Assembly (NCBI GenBank): GCA_047459075.1
Contig: VSCH01000012.1
Coordinates: 10,861 to 74,860, forward strand
Direction of reading: 5' to 3'
DNA: 64,000 bases
Origin: ZC4RG19 sp017577565
Lineage (GTDB): Bacteria > Actinomycetota > Acidimicrobiia > Acidimicrobiales > VFJN01
Below, one piece after another: positions 41,447-50,521 of the stretch. Position 1 is the first letter of the stretch. Every line of letters starts with the position of its first letter. The notes below the pieces were generated by a model. The model was not told the origin of the DNA. It did not search any database and was given only the letters and a program-made list of their open reading frames with translations. Made by a program: the position numbers and the translations under genes.

Positions 41447-44400
41447 TCACGAGCCGTTGTCCTCGGTCAGCAGGGCGTCGGGCCGGATGCCGAGGGCGGT
41501 GCGCAGCTGGTCGGCGTCGAGGTCGGCGAGCGAGCTCGACTTCGGCAGCACGAGGTCGGCGATGTAGCGCTTGCCGGCGACGACCTCCTCGACCCGCTCG
41601 TCGACCGTGCCCGGGCACACGAGGCGGTGGGAGATGACCGTGCGGGTCTGGCCGATGCGCCAGGCGCGGTCGCGGGCCTGGTCCTCGACCGCCGGGTTCC
41701 ACCACCGGTCGTAGAGGACCACGTGGTTGGCGGCGGTGAGGTTGAGGCCGGTGCCGCCGGCCTTCAGCGACAGCACCAGCGCCCCCGGGCCCTCGCGGGT
41801 CTGGAAGTCCTGGACGATCCGGTCGCGCTGCCCCCGCGGCAGGCCGCCGTGGTAGCACTCGACCGGGACGCCGGTCAGCTCGGTGAGGTGCTCGGCCAGG
41901 CGCTTGCCCCACTCGGCGAAGTGCGTGAAGACCAGCACCTTCTCGCCGGCGGCGAACACCTGCTCGACGATCTCCTCGAGCCGGGCCAGCTTGCCGGAGC
42001 GGCCCGTCAGCGGCCGGCCGTCGTCGTGGTAGGCGGCCGGGTGGTTGCAGATCTGCTTGAGCGCCGTGATGGCGGCGAGGATGGCCCCCTGCCGCTTGTC
42101 GCGCGGCTCGCTGCTCGACGTCTCCTTGACCAGGCGGTCGAGCACGGCCTGGTAGAGGCCGATCTGCTCGCTGGTCATGCTGCAGTGGTCGAGCTCGTCG
42201 ATGCGGTCCGGCAGCTCGGCGGCCACCTCGGGCTCGGCCTTGGTGCGGCGGAACACGAGCAGGCCGTTGAGCGCCTTGAGCGCCGCCTCGCCCGGGCCCG
42301 AGAGCTGGGCCATGAACACCGACCGCTGGCCGACCAGGCCCGGGTTGGTGAAGTCGAGGATCGACCACAGGTCGCCCAGGCTGTTCTCGATCGGCGTGCC
42401 GGTGAGCGCCAGCTTCATGCGGGCGGGGATGCGGCGCAGCTGCTGCGAGGTCTCGTTGGCGGGGTTCTTGATGGCCTGCGCCTCGTCCAGGACGAGCCGC
42501 CGCCACTCGATCCCGGCCAGTGTCTCGACGTCCCGCACGGCCGTGCCGTAGGTCGTGATGACGAGGTCGGCGCCCTCGATGGCGGACGCGAACTCGCCCG
42601 CCGAGGCCCGGGCGGCGCCGTGGTGGACGACGACCTTCAGGTCGGGGGTGAACTTCCGGGCCTCGGCGGCCCAGTTGCCGACCACGGCCGGCGGGGCGAC
42701 GACCAGCGAGGTGCCCTCGTCGCGGGTGCGGCGGATGTGGGCCAGCACGGTGGGCGTCTTGCCGAGGCCCATGTCGAGGGCGAGGCAGCCGCCCAGCTCG
42801 ACGGCGTCGAGGAAGCCGAGCCAGGCGAGGGCCTCGGCCTGGTAGGAGCGCAGCTTGCCCGTGAACCCCTCGGGCTCCGTGACCGGCTCGGTCGGGGCCT
42901 GGCGGGCCCTCTCGAGCAGGTCGGTGGCCCAGCCGTGCCCGGCGACGCTGACCCCGCCGGCGAGCGGGCTGCCCTCGAGGCCGACCGCGTAGCGCAGGAT
43001 CTCGGCCCCGGACATCTGGGTGGTGCCGGCCCGCTCGGCCAGGGCCGCGGCCGCCTCCTTGAGGTCGGCCCGGTCGAGCTCGACCCACTTCCCCCGGGAC
43101 TTGATCAGCGGCCGGGCCTCGCTGGCCAGGCGGGCGATCTCCTCGGCGGTCAGCTCGACGTCGTCGAACACCGCCGACCAGCGCACGTTGCTGAGCTGGT
43201 TGGCGCCGACGACCGTGTCGCCCGCCGGCTCGGCCGTCAGGCGCAGCGCCGGGGTCGGGCGCCGGCGGGACAGCGCGGGCACCCGGACCTCGAACCCGGC
43301 GGCCTCGAGCGAGGCGCCGGTCGAGGTCATGAGCTCCCAGGCCTCGGCCTGGCTGAGGTAGGTCTGGCCCCGGCGCTGGCCCCCGCCCCGCAGGAGCGGC
43401 GGGTACAGCCGCTCGAGGCGGGTCAGGTCGTCGGCCAGGGGCTTGGCGGCGCGGTTGCCGTTGATGGCCTGCTCGATGGGCACGAGGCCGCCCTCGGACC
43501 CGGGCGCGTAGACCGCCAGGAACCAGGCGCCCCCGGAGTCGGGCGGGTCGAGCTGCACGACGAGCCGGGTGTGGCCGGCGCCGGTGACCGGCTTGATCCA
43601 GCGGTCGAGCCGCTTGGAGACCTCGAGGCCGGCCGGCAGCGGGGCGACGAACGACGAGCCGTCGAGGCGGGTGACGAAGGCCTCGGCGACGTCGTGGCCG
43701 GTGCGGACGACCGGCGGCGGCGCCGGCAGCTCGACCCGGGCCGCGGCGTCGGAGGCGATGGCGTCGACGACCGCCCGCATGACCTCGAGCACGACGGCGC
43801 GGCCGTCGGAGCGGGCCAGCGCCACGACGGGGCCCGGCATCGACCCCGCCAGCATCTCGGACACCTCGCGGTCGGTGTCGACCGGGATCCAGCGGACGTG
43901 GAGGTCGAGCGACCGGCCGTCGGGCCGGCGGTTGGTGCGCAGCACCGGCAGGATGGCGCCCCGGGCGACCATGCGGACCGCCTCGACCGCGACCCGCCCC
44001 AGCCAGACGAGGCTCGAGCCCACCTCGTCGCCGCCCAGGCCGCCGGCGACGGCGACGAGCCAGCCGAGCGCGTCGGCGACCGGGATCGACAGCGCCGCGG
44101 CCCGCTCGCCGTCGGGCAGCGGCACGCCCCGGTGCTGGATCCAGCCGACGGCCGGACCGCCCAGGCGCTCGAGCCGGTCGGACAGCTCGTCGTGGTCGGC
44201 CGGCGGCGCCTCGGGCCCGGCGGCCCAGACGACGACCTCGTTGGCCGACCAGGAGCCCTGCAGGCGGACCTCGCCCGGCGGGTCGGGGGCCACGAGCACC
44301 GCCGCGGACGGGTCGTGCGCCTCCACCAGCCGGTCGTAGGCGATCTCCAGGCGGGCGAGGTCGGACTCGAGGTCGGCGACGACCTGGTCGCGCTCGGGAC

Positions 44401-44572
44401 CCGTGATCTCGCGGGCCGAGTCGAGGTGCTCCTCGACCTCGTCGAGCATCCGCTCGAGCGCGCGCCGCCAGCCGTAGGGGTTCTCCTCCAGCAGCGCGAG
44501 CTGCTCGTCTGTTGCGATGCCGTCGACCGCTGCCCAGGCAGCGGCCTCCAGAGCTCGGGTGGCCTGATCCAT
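41447..44572 (-). CDS. SNF2-family DEAD/DEAH-box ATPase with bacterial N-terminal extension
   Basis: A 1041-residue Swi2/Snf2 ATPase. The first half (to about 560) is the bacterial SNF2-associated region, with QLSNVRWSAVFDDVELTAEE and PLIKSRGKWVELDRADLKEA, as in the DUF3670 family. The motor begins LRSYQAEALAWLGFLDAVEL; Walker A is DMGLGKTPT, Walker B is LDEAQAIKN, SLKAGGTGLNLTAANHVVLY is in the second RecA lobe, and motif VI is DRAWRIGQTR. Such proteins translocate on dsDNA. It has no nuclease domain, so repair or chromatin-like remodelling is as likely as defence. A small basic protein gene follows. Confidence 0.93.
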   Translation of the reverse strand: MDQATRALEAAAWAAVDGIATDEQLALLEENPYGWRRALERMLDEVEEHLDSAREITGPERDQVVADLESDLARLEIAYDRLVEAHDPSAAVLVAPDPPGEVRLQGSWSANEVVVWAAGPEAPPADHDELSDRLERLGGPAVGWIQHRGVPLPDGERAAALSIPVADALGWLVAVAGGLGGDEVGSSLVWLGRVAVEAVRMVARGAILPVLRTNRRPDGRSLDLHVRWIPVDTDREVSEMLAGSMPGPVVALARSDGRAVVLEVMRAVVDAIASDAAARVELPAPPPVVRTGHDVAEAFVTRLDGSSFVAPLPAGLEVSKRLDRWIKPVTGAGHTRLVVQLDPPDSGGAWFLAVYAPGSEGGLVPIEQAINGNRAAKPLADDLTRLERLYPPLLRGGGQRRGQTYLSQAEAWELMTSTGASLEAAGFEVRVPALSRRRPTPALRLTAEPAGDTVVGANQLSNVRWSAVFDDVELTAEEIARLASEARPLIKSRGKWVELDRADLKEAAAALAERAGTTQMSGAEILRYAVGLEGSPLAGGVSVAGHGWATDLLERARQAPTEPVTEPEGFTGKLRSYQAEALAWLGFLDAVELGGCLALDMGLGKTPTVLAHIRRTRDEGTSLVVAPPAVVGNWAAEARKFTPDLKVVVHHGAARASAGEFASAIEGADLVITTYGTAVRDVETLAGIEWRRLVLDEAQAIKNPANETSQQLRRIPARMKLALTGTPIENSLGDLWSILDFTNPGLVGQRSVFMAQLSGPGEAALKALNGLLVFRRTKAEPEVAAELPDRIDELDHCSMTSEQIGLYQAVLDRLVKETSSSEPRDKRQGAILAAITALKQICNHPAAYHDDGRPLTGRSGKLARLEEIVEQVFAAGEKVLVFTHFAEWGKRLAEHLTELTGVPVECYHGGLPRGQRDRIVQDFQTREGPGALVLSLKAGGTGLNLTAANHVVLYDRWWNPAVEDQARDRAWRIGQTRTVISHRLVCPGTVDERVEEVVAGKRYIADLVLPKSSSLADLDADQLRTALGIRPDALLTEDNGS

Positions 44573-44583
44573 GTATGTCGACG

Positions 44584-44599
44584 CGGCGCTCTCGCGCCG
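44584..44599 (-). repeat. leader hairpin with GAGA tetraloop before SNF2
   Basis: On the minus strand the RNA would read CGGCGC-GAGA-GCGCCG, a perfect six-base stem with a GNRA-type loop, ending 11 bases before the SNF2 ATG at 44572. It could be a leader structure or a protein-binding site. The rest of 44573-44836 shows nothing I can assign. Confidence 0.45.
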
Positions 44600-44836
44600 T
44601 GCCCCCGTCGTCCTTCGTTTGACCCAGGGAGAGCAGTCTGTGTCCGGTTCTGGCTTCTCCTGGCGCAGCCCGGACCAGGCCGCGCCACCGCCGTGCAGAC
44701 GGGAGACCAGACGCCCCCAAGCATAGAGGCCGTGGGTGTCGAGGCACACACCGGATCCGGGGGCCTCGACGCGTCGGCGACCACCTGCCCGTGCGCACCA
44801 CGGCCCGACGACGCGCCGCCGTGACATCCTCCCGGC

Positions 44837-45186
44837 GTGGCTGCGATGTTGGTCATCGTCCTCCCAGCGCTCGTCGTGCTGGGTGTCCTCCTGCCGCTCG
44901 CCCACGAGAGGTGGCGACGGGCGCCGTTCCCCCCGCAGGTCGCACCCGAGCTGGCCTGCCCGTTCTGCGGGCACGGGATGCGCCACGGGGGATCCTGCAC
45001 GCCGGCCCTCCCCTCTGGTGGGAACCGGGCGACGCACCACGCCCCCGTCTGTGGCTGGCGGTGCCCGGCGCACACCCGGTGCGTGGGGCCCGGGCGGTGT
45101 TCACCCCCGGGATCGCGACGCCCCGGGTGCGAGGGGCGAGCATGTGCGACGCCTGCGAGGCCGTCGTGCTCGACCCGAGGGCGTGA
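44837..45186 (+). pseudogene. membrane-anchored zinc-ribbon protein, frameshifted
   Basis: Two reading frames join into one sensible protein. The first part starts at GTG 44837 (or ATG 44846) with a membrane helix (MLVIVLPALVVLGVLLPLAH) and CPFCGHGMRHG. The second, one frame over, continues ILHAGPPLWWEPGDAPRP and ends MCDACEAVVLDPRA at 45186. The break is in a run of five G at 44987-44991; one more G would restore the family pattern Cys-Pro-x-Cys-Gly...Trp...Cys-x-x-Cys seen in DUF6487-type proteins. It may be a real frameshift or a homopolymer sequencing error. Confidence 0.68.
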
Positions 45187-45220
45187 CCTGCACGCGGTGG
45201 GCGTCAGCCCCCGGAGACGG

Positions 45221-45255
45221 GACGTCCCGGACGGCGGGACGCCGTCCGGGACGTC
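45221..45255. terminator. strong bidirectional terminator hairpin
   Basis: GACGTCCCGGACGGC (45221-45235) pairs perfectly with GCCGTCCGGGACGTC (45241-45255) over 15 bases around GGGAC. It lies between the plus-strand zinc-ribbon gene and the minus-strand tRNA, so it can end both. Confidence 0.8.
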
Positions 45256-45261
45256 GGTCGG

Positions 45262-45335
45262 TGGAGGTGATGGGATTCGAACCCACGGCCTCTTCGATGC
45301 GACCGAAGCGCTCTAGCCAGCTGAGCTACACCCCC
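45262..45335 (-). tRNA. tRNA-Ala (anticodon CGC)
   Basis: The minus strand folds as a 74-base cloverleaf. The acceptor GGGGGTG pairs with CACCTCC and gives the G3-U70 pair that identifies alanine tRNAs. The D arm has GCTC/GAGC. The anticodon stem CTTCG/CGAAG holds loop GTCGCAT with anticodon CGC, which reads GCG. The T arm is GTGGG-TTCGAAT-CCCAT. The CCA end is not encoded. A strong hairpin follows seven bases downstream. Confidence 0.95.
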
Positions 45336-45384
45336 ACGGGGACCGCTCATCGTAGCGCGCCCTCCCGCAGGTCACGACATCGCC

Positions 45385-46044
45385 TCAGGGCCGCCCGCCC
45401 CGCTCGATGGCCTGCTGGAGCCGCAGCTGGAGGGCGCTCGTCGTGACGTCGCCACGACTGCGCTCGAGCACCGCGCGGAGGGCGTCGAGCGTGCGCCGGA
45501 GCCCGCCGGTGAGGGCGTCCGGGTAGTCGACGACCACCAGCGCGTCGTAGACGTCGTCCATGCGCCCGAGCAGCTCCTCGGCCCGCCGGACCTCGCCGGC
45601 CCGGAGCCGGTCGAGCAGGTGGCGGCGCAGCTCGCTCGCCGCCTCGGCCACGCCCCGCATCCACGCGGTCGGCGACACCGCCAGCTCCTCGGGGCCGGGC
45701 ACGGGCTCGCCGGCCACCAGGGCCACGACCGCCCGGGCCTCGACGTACTCCTTCTCGGCGTCGTGGAGGAACCCGGCGTGGGCGACCGCCGGGTAGGGCG
45801 CCAGCTCCCGCTGGGCGTCGCGCAGCGCGGCCTCCGACTCGGCGGCCAGCTCGGCGGCCACGTCGGGGGCGAGCCGGTGGACGGCCCGGATGCTGGAGCC
45901 GGCGGCCCGGATGACCCGGCGGGTGGCGGCCAGGGCGCGCTCCCGGGCCGTGTTGGCCCCCTCGAGGTGGGCCTCGATGGCGGCGACCTGGTCGCGCAGC
46001 CGCTCGGCGAGCGACCCGGCCGGCTCGTCGCTCGGCGGCGTCAC
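45385..46044 (-). CDS. translin-family protein
   Basis: A 219-residue all-helical protein of the translin/TRAX family. Recognisable helices are AATRRVIRAAGSSIRAVHRL, YPAVAHAGFLHDAEKEYVEA (with the metal-type acidic cluster of TRAX-like proteins), and ALVAGEPVPGPEELAVSPTA. DVYDALVVVDYPDALTGGLR is nearly diagnostic. Translin proteins bind RNA or ssDNA and some cleave RNA. They are well known in archaea and eukaryotes and patchy in bacteria. The GTG overlaps the stop of the SepX/GlpR-like gene (GTGA), so the two are coupled. Confidence 0.87.
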   Translation of the reverse strand: MTPPSDEPAGSLAERLRDQVAAIEAHLEGANTARERALAATRRVIRAAGSSIRAVHRLAPDVAAELAAESEAALRDAQRELAPYPAVAHAGFLHDAEKEYVEARAVVALVAGEPVPGPEELAVSPTAWMRGVAEAASELRRHLLDRLRAGEVRRAEELLGRMDDVYDALVVVDYPDALTGGLRRTLDALRAVLERSRGDVTTSALQLRLQQAIERGGRP

Positions 46045-46577
46045 TGGGCGGCGCGGTCGGAGATGACGACCACCGACGGCCGGGGCGGCCGGATCGGCGT
46101 CAGGTAGCGGACCTTCTGGGCCCGCTCGATCTCCCGGCGGGCCAGCCGCACCAGCAGGGCGACGTAGGTGGCGAGCAGCGTGCCGGACACGGCGACGGCG
46201 ACGGTCCACGGCCAGCCCACCAGCACGGCGGGCACGGCGAAGCCGGCGGTCGTCAGGAGGAGCGTGCCCAGCACCCGGCGGCGGCGCCGGTAGGCGGGCC
46301 GGTGGCGCCGCACCGGCGGCACCGGGGGCACGTACGGCGCGTCGAGCGGCGAGATCTCGTCGACCTCGGCGTCGCCGAGCAGGTCGACGCCCTCGTCCTC
46401 GCCGGTGTAGGTGGTGTAGGTGTCGGCGTCGTAGTGGGGGGTGGCCCGCTGGAGCGACCAGAGCTGGCTGCGGAACGAGCTGATCGACGCGACGGAGCGG
46501 GCCTCCCGCCGGCTCTGGAGCCAGGGGGGCACGAGGACTGCCGCCCAGACCACCCCGAGTAGCAGGAAGACGACCAC
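46041..46577 (-). CDS. SepX/GlpR-like divisome membrane protein
   Basis: A 178-residue membrane protein. One N-terminal hydrophobic segment (VFLLLGVVWAAVLVPPWLQS) is followed by an intracellular region with the family stretch REARSVASISSFRSQLWSLQ, a tyrosine/acid-rich linker, an arginine stretch and two more hydrophobic segments (about 103-145). This is the layout of actinobacterial SepX/GlpR, the membrane receptor of the gephyrin-like Glp that acts in cell division. The glp and galU genes lie just upstream, as in Corynebacterium. A -10 box TATCGT lies at 46612-46607. The start is a GTG. Confidence 0.8.
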   Translation of the reverse strand: MVVFLLLGVVWAAVLVPPWLQSRREARSVASISSFRSQLWSLQRATPHYDADTYTTYTGEDEGVDLLGDAEVDEISPLDAPYVPPVPPVRRHRPAYRRRRRVLGTLLLTTAGFAVPAVLVGWPWTVAVAVSGTLLATYVALLVRLARREIERAQKVRYLTPIRPPRPSVVVISDRAAQ

Positions 46578-46606
46578 GGCATCACTCTCCGACCATCGCT
46601 GAGGGC

Positions 46607-46612
46607 ACGATA
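46607..46612 (-). promoter_or_regulatory. -10 box upstream of the SepX/GlpR-like gene
   Basis: TATCGT on the minus strand, about 30 bases before the GTG at 46577, within the 122-base gap after moaC. It suggests that sepX and the translin gene can be transcribed separately from the galU-glp-moaA-moaC genes. Confidence 0.4.
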
Positions 46613-46699
46613 AGGGAGAGGCCGCGGTCGTGGGTGGATGCCGGCTGACCTGCGCCTTTCACCGGCGCCACCGCCGCCGGCCGTGCCGGTCGCCGGGCC

Positions 46700-47206
46700 T
46701 CAGAGGGCGGCGTCGGTCCCGCCGGTGAGGCCGTCGCGGCGGAAGGGGCCGCTGCGCCCGCCCGTCTTCTCCCACAGCGCGATCTCGCCGATGTGCATCG
46801 TCCGGTCGGACGACTTGCACATGTCGTAGATGGTCAGGCAGGCCACGGTGCAGGCGGTCAGCGCCTCCATCTCGACGCCGGTGCGGTCGACGGTCTCGAC
46901 GTGGGCCTCGACCTCGATGTAGTCGTCCTCGATCCGGAAGTTGACGAGGACGGAGCCGACCAGCAGCGGGTGGCACAGCGGGATGAGGTCGGGCGTCCGC
47001 TTGGCCGCCTGGATGCCCGCCACCCGGGCCACCGCCAGCACGTCGCCCTTCGCGATCGCCCCCCGGGCGACGAGCGACGCCGTCTCGGACCTCATGTGCA
47101 CGCGCCCGCGGGCGACGGCCCGCCGGTGGGTCGGTTCCTTGGGCGTCACATCGACCATGCGCGCCCGCCCCAGCGGGTCGAGGTGCGTCAGTCCGCGGTC
47201 TGGCAT
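46700..47206 (-). CDS. moaC: cyclic pyranopterin monophosphate synthase
   Basis: A 168-residue molybdenum-cofactor enzyme that, with MoaA, turns GTP into cPMP. It starts LTHLDPLGRARMVDVTPKEP and has KRTPDLIPLCHPLLVGSVLV, GVEMEALTACTVACLTIYDM and the CKSSDRTM loop with catalytic Lys and Asp. Full length. It lies 46 bases downstream of moaA on the same strand. Confidence 0.96.
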   Translation of the reverse strand: MPDRGLTHLDPLGRARMVDVTPKEPTHRRAVARGRVHMRSETASLVARGAIAKGDVLAVARVAGIQAAKRTPDLIPLCHPLLVGSVLVNFRIEDDYIEVEAHVETVDRTGVEMEALTACTVACLTIYDMCKSSDRTMHIGEIALWEKTGGRSGPFRRDGLTGGTDAAL

Positions 47207-47252
47207 GGCGCCAGACTAGACCCCGGGTGGGGGTGCCCGCGAGCCGGCCCGC

Positions 47253-48257
47253 TCAGCCGCCGATCTGGGACATGCTGCGCGGCGGGCGCACGAACTGCAC
47301 CTGGCCGATCATGTGGCCGGCCCACTTGCCCGCGACGCAGGCCCGCACGGCCTCGGCGAGCTCGTCGTCCGACGCCCCGCCCCGCAGGAGCGCCCGCAGG
47401 TCGACCTCCTCGACGGCGAACAGGCAGGCCCGCAGCTGCCCCTCGGCGGTCAGCCGGATGCGGTCGCAGGACGCGCAGAACGGCCGCGTCACCGAGGGGA
47501 TGACGCCCACCTCGCCCCGCCCGTCCCGGTAGGCGAACCGCTCGGCCGGCTCGTGGCCCCGGGCCAGCGGCTCGAGCGGGAAGACCGCGTCGATGGCGGC
47601 GACGATCTCGGCCTGGCTCACGACCGCCTCGGACGACCAGCGGCGGTCGGCGTCGAGGGGCATCCACTCGATGAACCGGACGGTGACGCCCCGCTCGCGG
47701 CCGAAGGCGGCCAGGTCGACGACCTCGTCGTCGTTGACGCCCCGCATGACGACGACGTTGACCTTCACCGGGGACAGGCCGGCCTCGAGCGCGGCGTCGA
47801 TGCCCTCGAGCACGTGGTCGAGCTCGTCGCGCCGGGTCAGCTCGACGAACCGGTCCCGCCGCAGCGTGTCGAGCGAGACGTTGACCCGCCGCAGGCCGGC
47901 GGCGACCAGGTCGCCGGCGACCGACCGGAGCGTGGCGCCGTTGGTGGTCAGGGCGAGGTCGACCGGCGGGCCGGTGCCGCCGACCCGGAGGGCGGCCAGC
48001 TTGGCCACCAGCACCGGCAGGTGGGCCCGCACGGTGGGCTCGCCGCCGGTGAGCCGGATGCCGTCGATGCCGAAGCGCTCGACGCACACCCGGGCGACGC
48101 GCTCGATCTCCTCGAAGGTCAGCACCTCCGACCGGGGCAGCCAGTCCATGCCCTCGGCCGGCATGCAGTAGGTGCACCGGAAGTTGCAGCGGTCGGTGAC
48201 CGAGATGCGCAGGTCGCGGTGGACCCGTCCGTACCCGTCGACGAGGGGCTCGGCCAC
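47253..48257 (-). CDS. moaA: GTP 3',8-cyclase MoaA (radical SAM)
   Basis: A 334-residue radical SAM enzyme, first step of molybdenum-cofactor synthesis. The N-terminal cluster is in VTDRCNFRCTYCMP, the SAM region is RLTGGEPTVR, the C-terminal cluster is FCASCDRIRLTAEGQLRACL, and the protein ends in the conserved Gly-Gly. It lies 9 bases downstream of glp. No molybdoenzyme is in the window. Confidence 0.97.
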   Translation of the reverse strand: MAEPLVDGYGRVHRDLRISVTDRCNFRCTYCMPAEGMDWLPRSEVLTFEEIERVARVCVERFGIDGIRLTGGEPTVRAHLPVLVAKLAALRVGGTGPPVDLALTTNGATLRSVAGDLVAAGLRRVNVSLDTLRRDRFVELTRRDELDHVLEGIDAALEAGLSPVKVNVVVMRGVNDDEVVDLAAFGRERGVTVRFIEWMPLDADRRWSSEAVVSQAEIVAAIDAVFPLEPLARGHEPAERFAYRDGRGEVGVIPSVTRPFCASCDRIRLTAEGQLRACLFAVEEVDLRALLRGGASDDELAEAVRACVAGKWAGHMIGQVQFVRPPRSMSQIGG

Positions 48258-48266
48258 GCGGCCAGC

Positions 48267-49535
48267 CTACGGCGCCGGGGCGGCCGCCGCGCCGGGGCCG
48301 GCGGCGCGGGGCTCGCCGAGCAGCAGCACGACCACCTCGTCGCCGGCCGCCGCGCCCTCGCCGTCGGGCAGGACGGCGAGGCCGTCGGCCCGGGCCATCG
48401 CCCCGAGCTGGTGCGAGCCCTGGCCGCCGGCGGACCGCACCCGCAGGCGCCCGTCCTCGTCGGACTCGACGGTCACCCGCACGAAGTGCACCTTGCCGTC
48501 GGGCCGCCGGGGCAGCGGCTCGGCCGCCACGGCCCGCCACCGGGGCAGGTGCAGCCGGTCGTCGCGGTGGCCCGCCATCCGGCGCAGGCCGGGCCGGGCG
48601 AAGAGGGCGAAGCTGACCATCGACGAGACGGGGTTGCCGGGCAGGCCGAAGACCGGCACCTCCCGCCCGTCGGGCGCGGGGACGACGCCGAAGGCGAGGG
48701 GCTTGGCCGGGCGGATGGCGACCTGCATCCACCGCATGCGCCCGAGCCGGTCGAGCACGACCTTGACCAGGTCGGTGTCGCCCATCGACACGCCGCCGCT
48801 CGACAGCACCGCGTCGCACTCGGCCGTGCCCCGGCGGAACGCCGCCGTGATCGCCTCCTCGTCGTCGGGGACGTGGCCGAGGTCGACCGGTTCGACGCCC
48901 GCCCGGGCGGCGAGGGCGAGCAGCGTCGGGCGGTTGCTGTCGCGGATCTGGCCGGGCCGCAGCGGGCCCGGGCCCTCGACGAGCTCGTCCCCGGTCGACA
49001 GGACGCCGACCCGGGGGCGGGGGTGGGCGGCGACCTCGCCGACGCCGAGCGACGCCAGCACGCCGACCCGGGCCGGGGTCAGCTCGTCGCCGGGACCGAA
49101 GAGGCGGTCGCCGGGCCGGAGGTCCTCGCCCGCCTCCCGCACGTGGTCGCCCGGCCGGGCCTCGACCTCGATCCGCACGGCCCGGCCGCCCTCCAGCCGC
49201 TCGGTCCGCTCGACGGGGACGACGGCGTCGGCGCCCTCGGGGAGCGGCGCGCCCGTGAAGATGCGCACGGCCTCGCCGGGGCCGAGCGGGCGCGCCGCCG
49301 GGTGCCCGGCCGCCACCTCGGCGACGACCGGCAGCACGACCGGCGCGCCGGCGGTGTCGGCCGCCCGCACGGCGTACCCGTCCATCGCGGTGTTGGCGAA
49401 GGGCGGCACCGCCTCGGTGGCCACGACGTCGCCGGCCAGGACGAGCCCGGCGGCGGCCGCCAGCGGCACGGTCCGGGGCGGCAGCGGGTGGCACCCGGCG
49501 AGGACGTGGGCGACGGCCTCCTCCAGGGGGATCAC
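48267..49535 (-). CDS. glp: MoeA/gephyrin-like protein (molybdotransferase or divisome Glp)
   Basis: A 422-residue MoeA-family protein. It starts IPLEEAVAHVLAGCHPLPPR, has PPFANTAMDGYAVRAADT, FTGAPLPEGADAVVPVERTE, the GDELVEGPGPLRPGQIRDSN segment and SSGGVSMGDTDLVKVVLDRL. In Corynebacterium a MoeA-like protein encoded next to glpR and galU works as Glp in cell division. Here the gene sits between galU and moaA-moaC with a sepX/glpR-like gene downstream, so it could serve Moco insertion, division, or both. GTG start. Confidence 0.88.
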   Translation of the reverse strand: MIPLEEAVAHVLAGCHPLPPRTVPLAAAAGLVLAGDVVATEAVPPFANTAMDGYAVRAADTAGAPVVLPVVAEVAAGHPAARPLGPGEAVRIFTGAPLPEGADAVVPVERTERLEGGRAVRIEVEARPGDHVREAGEDLRPGDRLFGPGDELTPARVGVLASLGVGEVAAHPRPRVGVLSTGDELVEGPGPLRPGQIRDSNRPTLLALAARAGVEPVDLGHVPDDEEAITAAFRRGTAECDAVLSSGGVSMGDTDLVKVVLDRLGRMRWMQVAIRPAKPLAFGVVPAPDGREVPVFGLPGNPVSSMVSFALFARPGLRRMAGHRDDRLHLPRWRAVAAEPLPRRPDGKVHFVRVTVESDEDGRLRVRSAGGQGSHQLGAMARADGLAVLPDGEGAAAGDEVVVLLLGEPRAAGPGAAAAPAP

Positions 49536-49542
49536 GGCGTGC

Positions 49543-50430
<888 letters not shown>

Positions 50431-50521
50431 CGAGCGCCTCCTCGTCCTGTCCCGTTCTACCCGCCCAGGACCGCCGTCCCGGCCCGGGCGCCGTGCCTGG
50501 CCCGCATGGCGGGCACGGTAG

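Noticed and set aside
41144..44824. 1226-codon plus-strand frame over the SNF2 gene
   Set aside because: Antisense shadow of a SNF2 gene with every motor motif intact on the minus strand.
45262..45335. Reading the anticodon as TCG (arginine)
   Set aside because: Placing U33 in the seven-base loop gives CGC, and the acceptor has the G3-U70 pair of alanine tRNAs.
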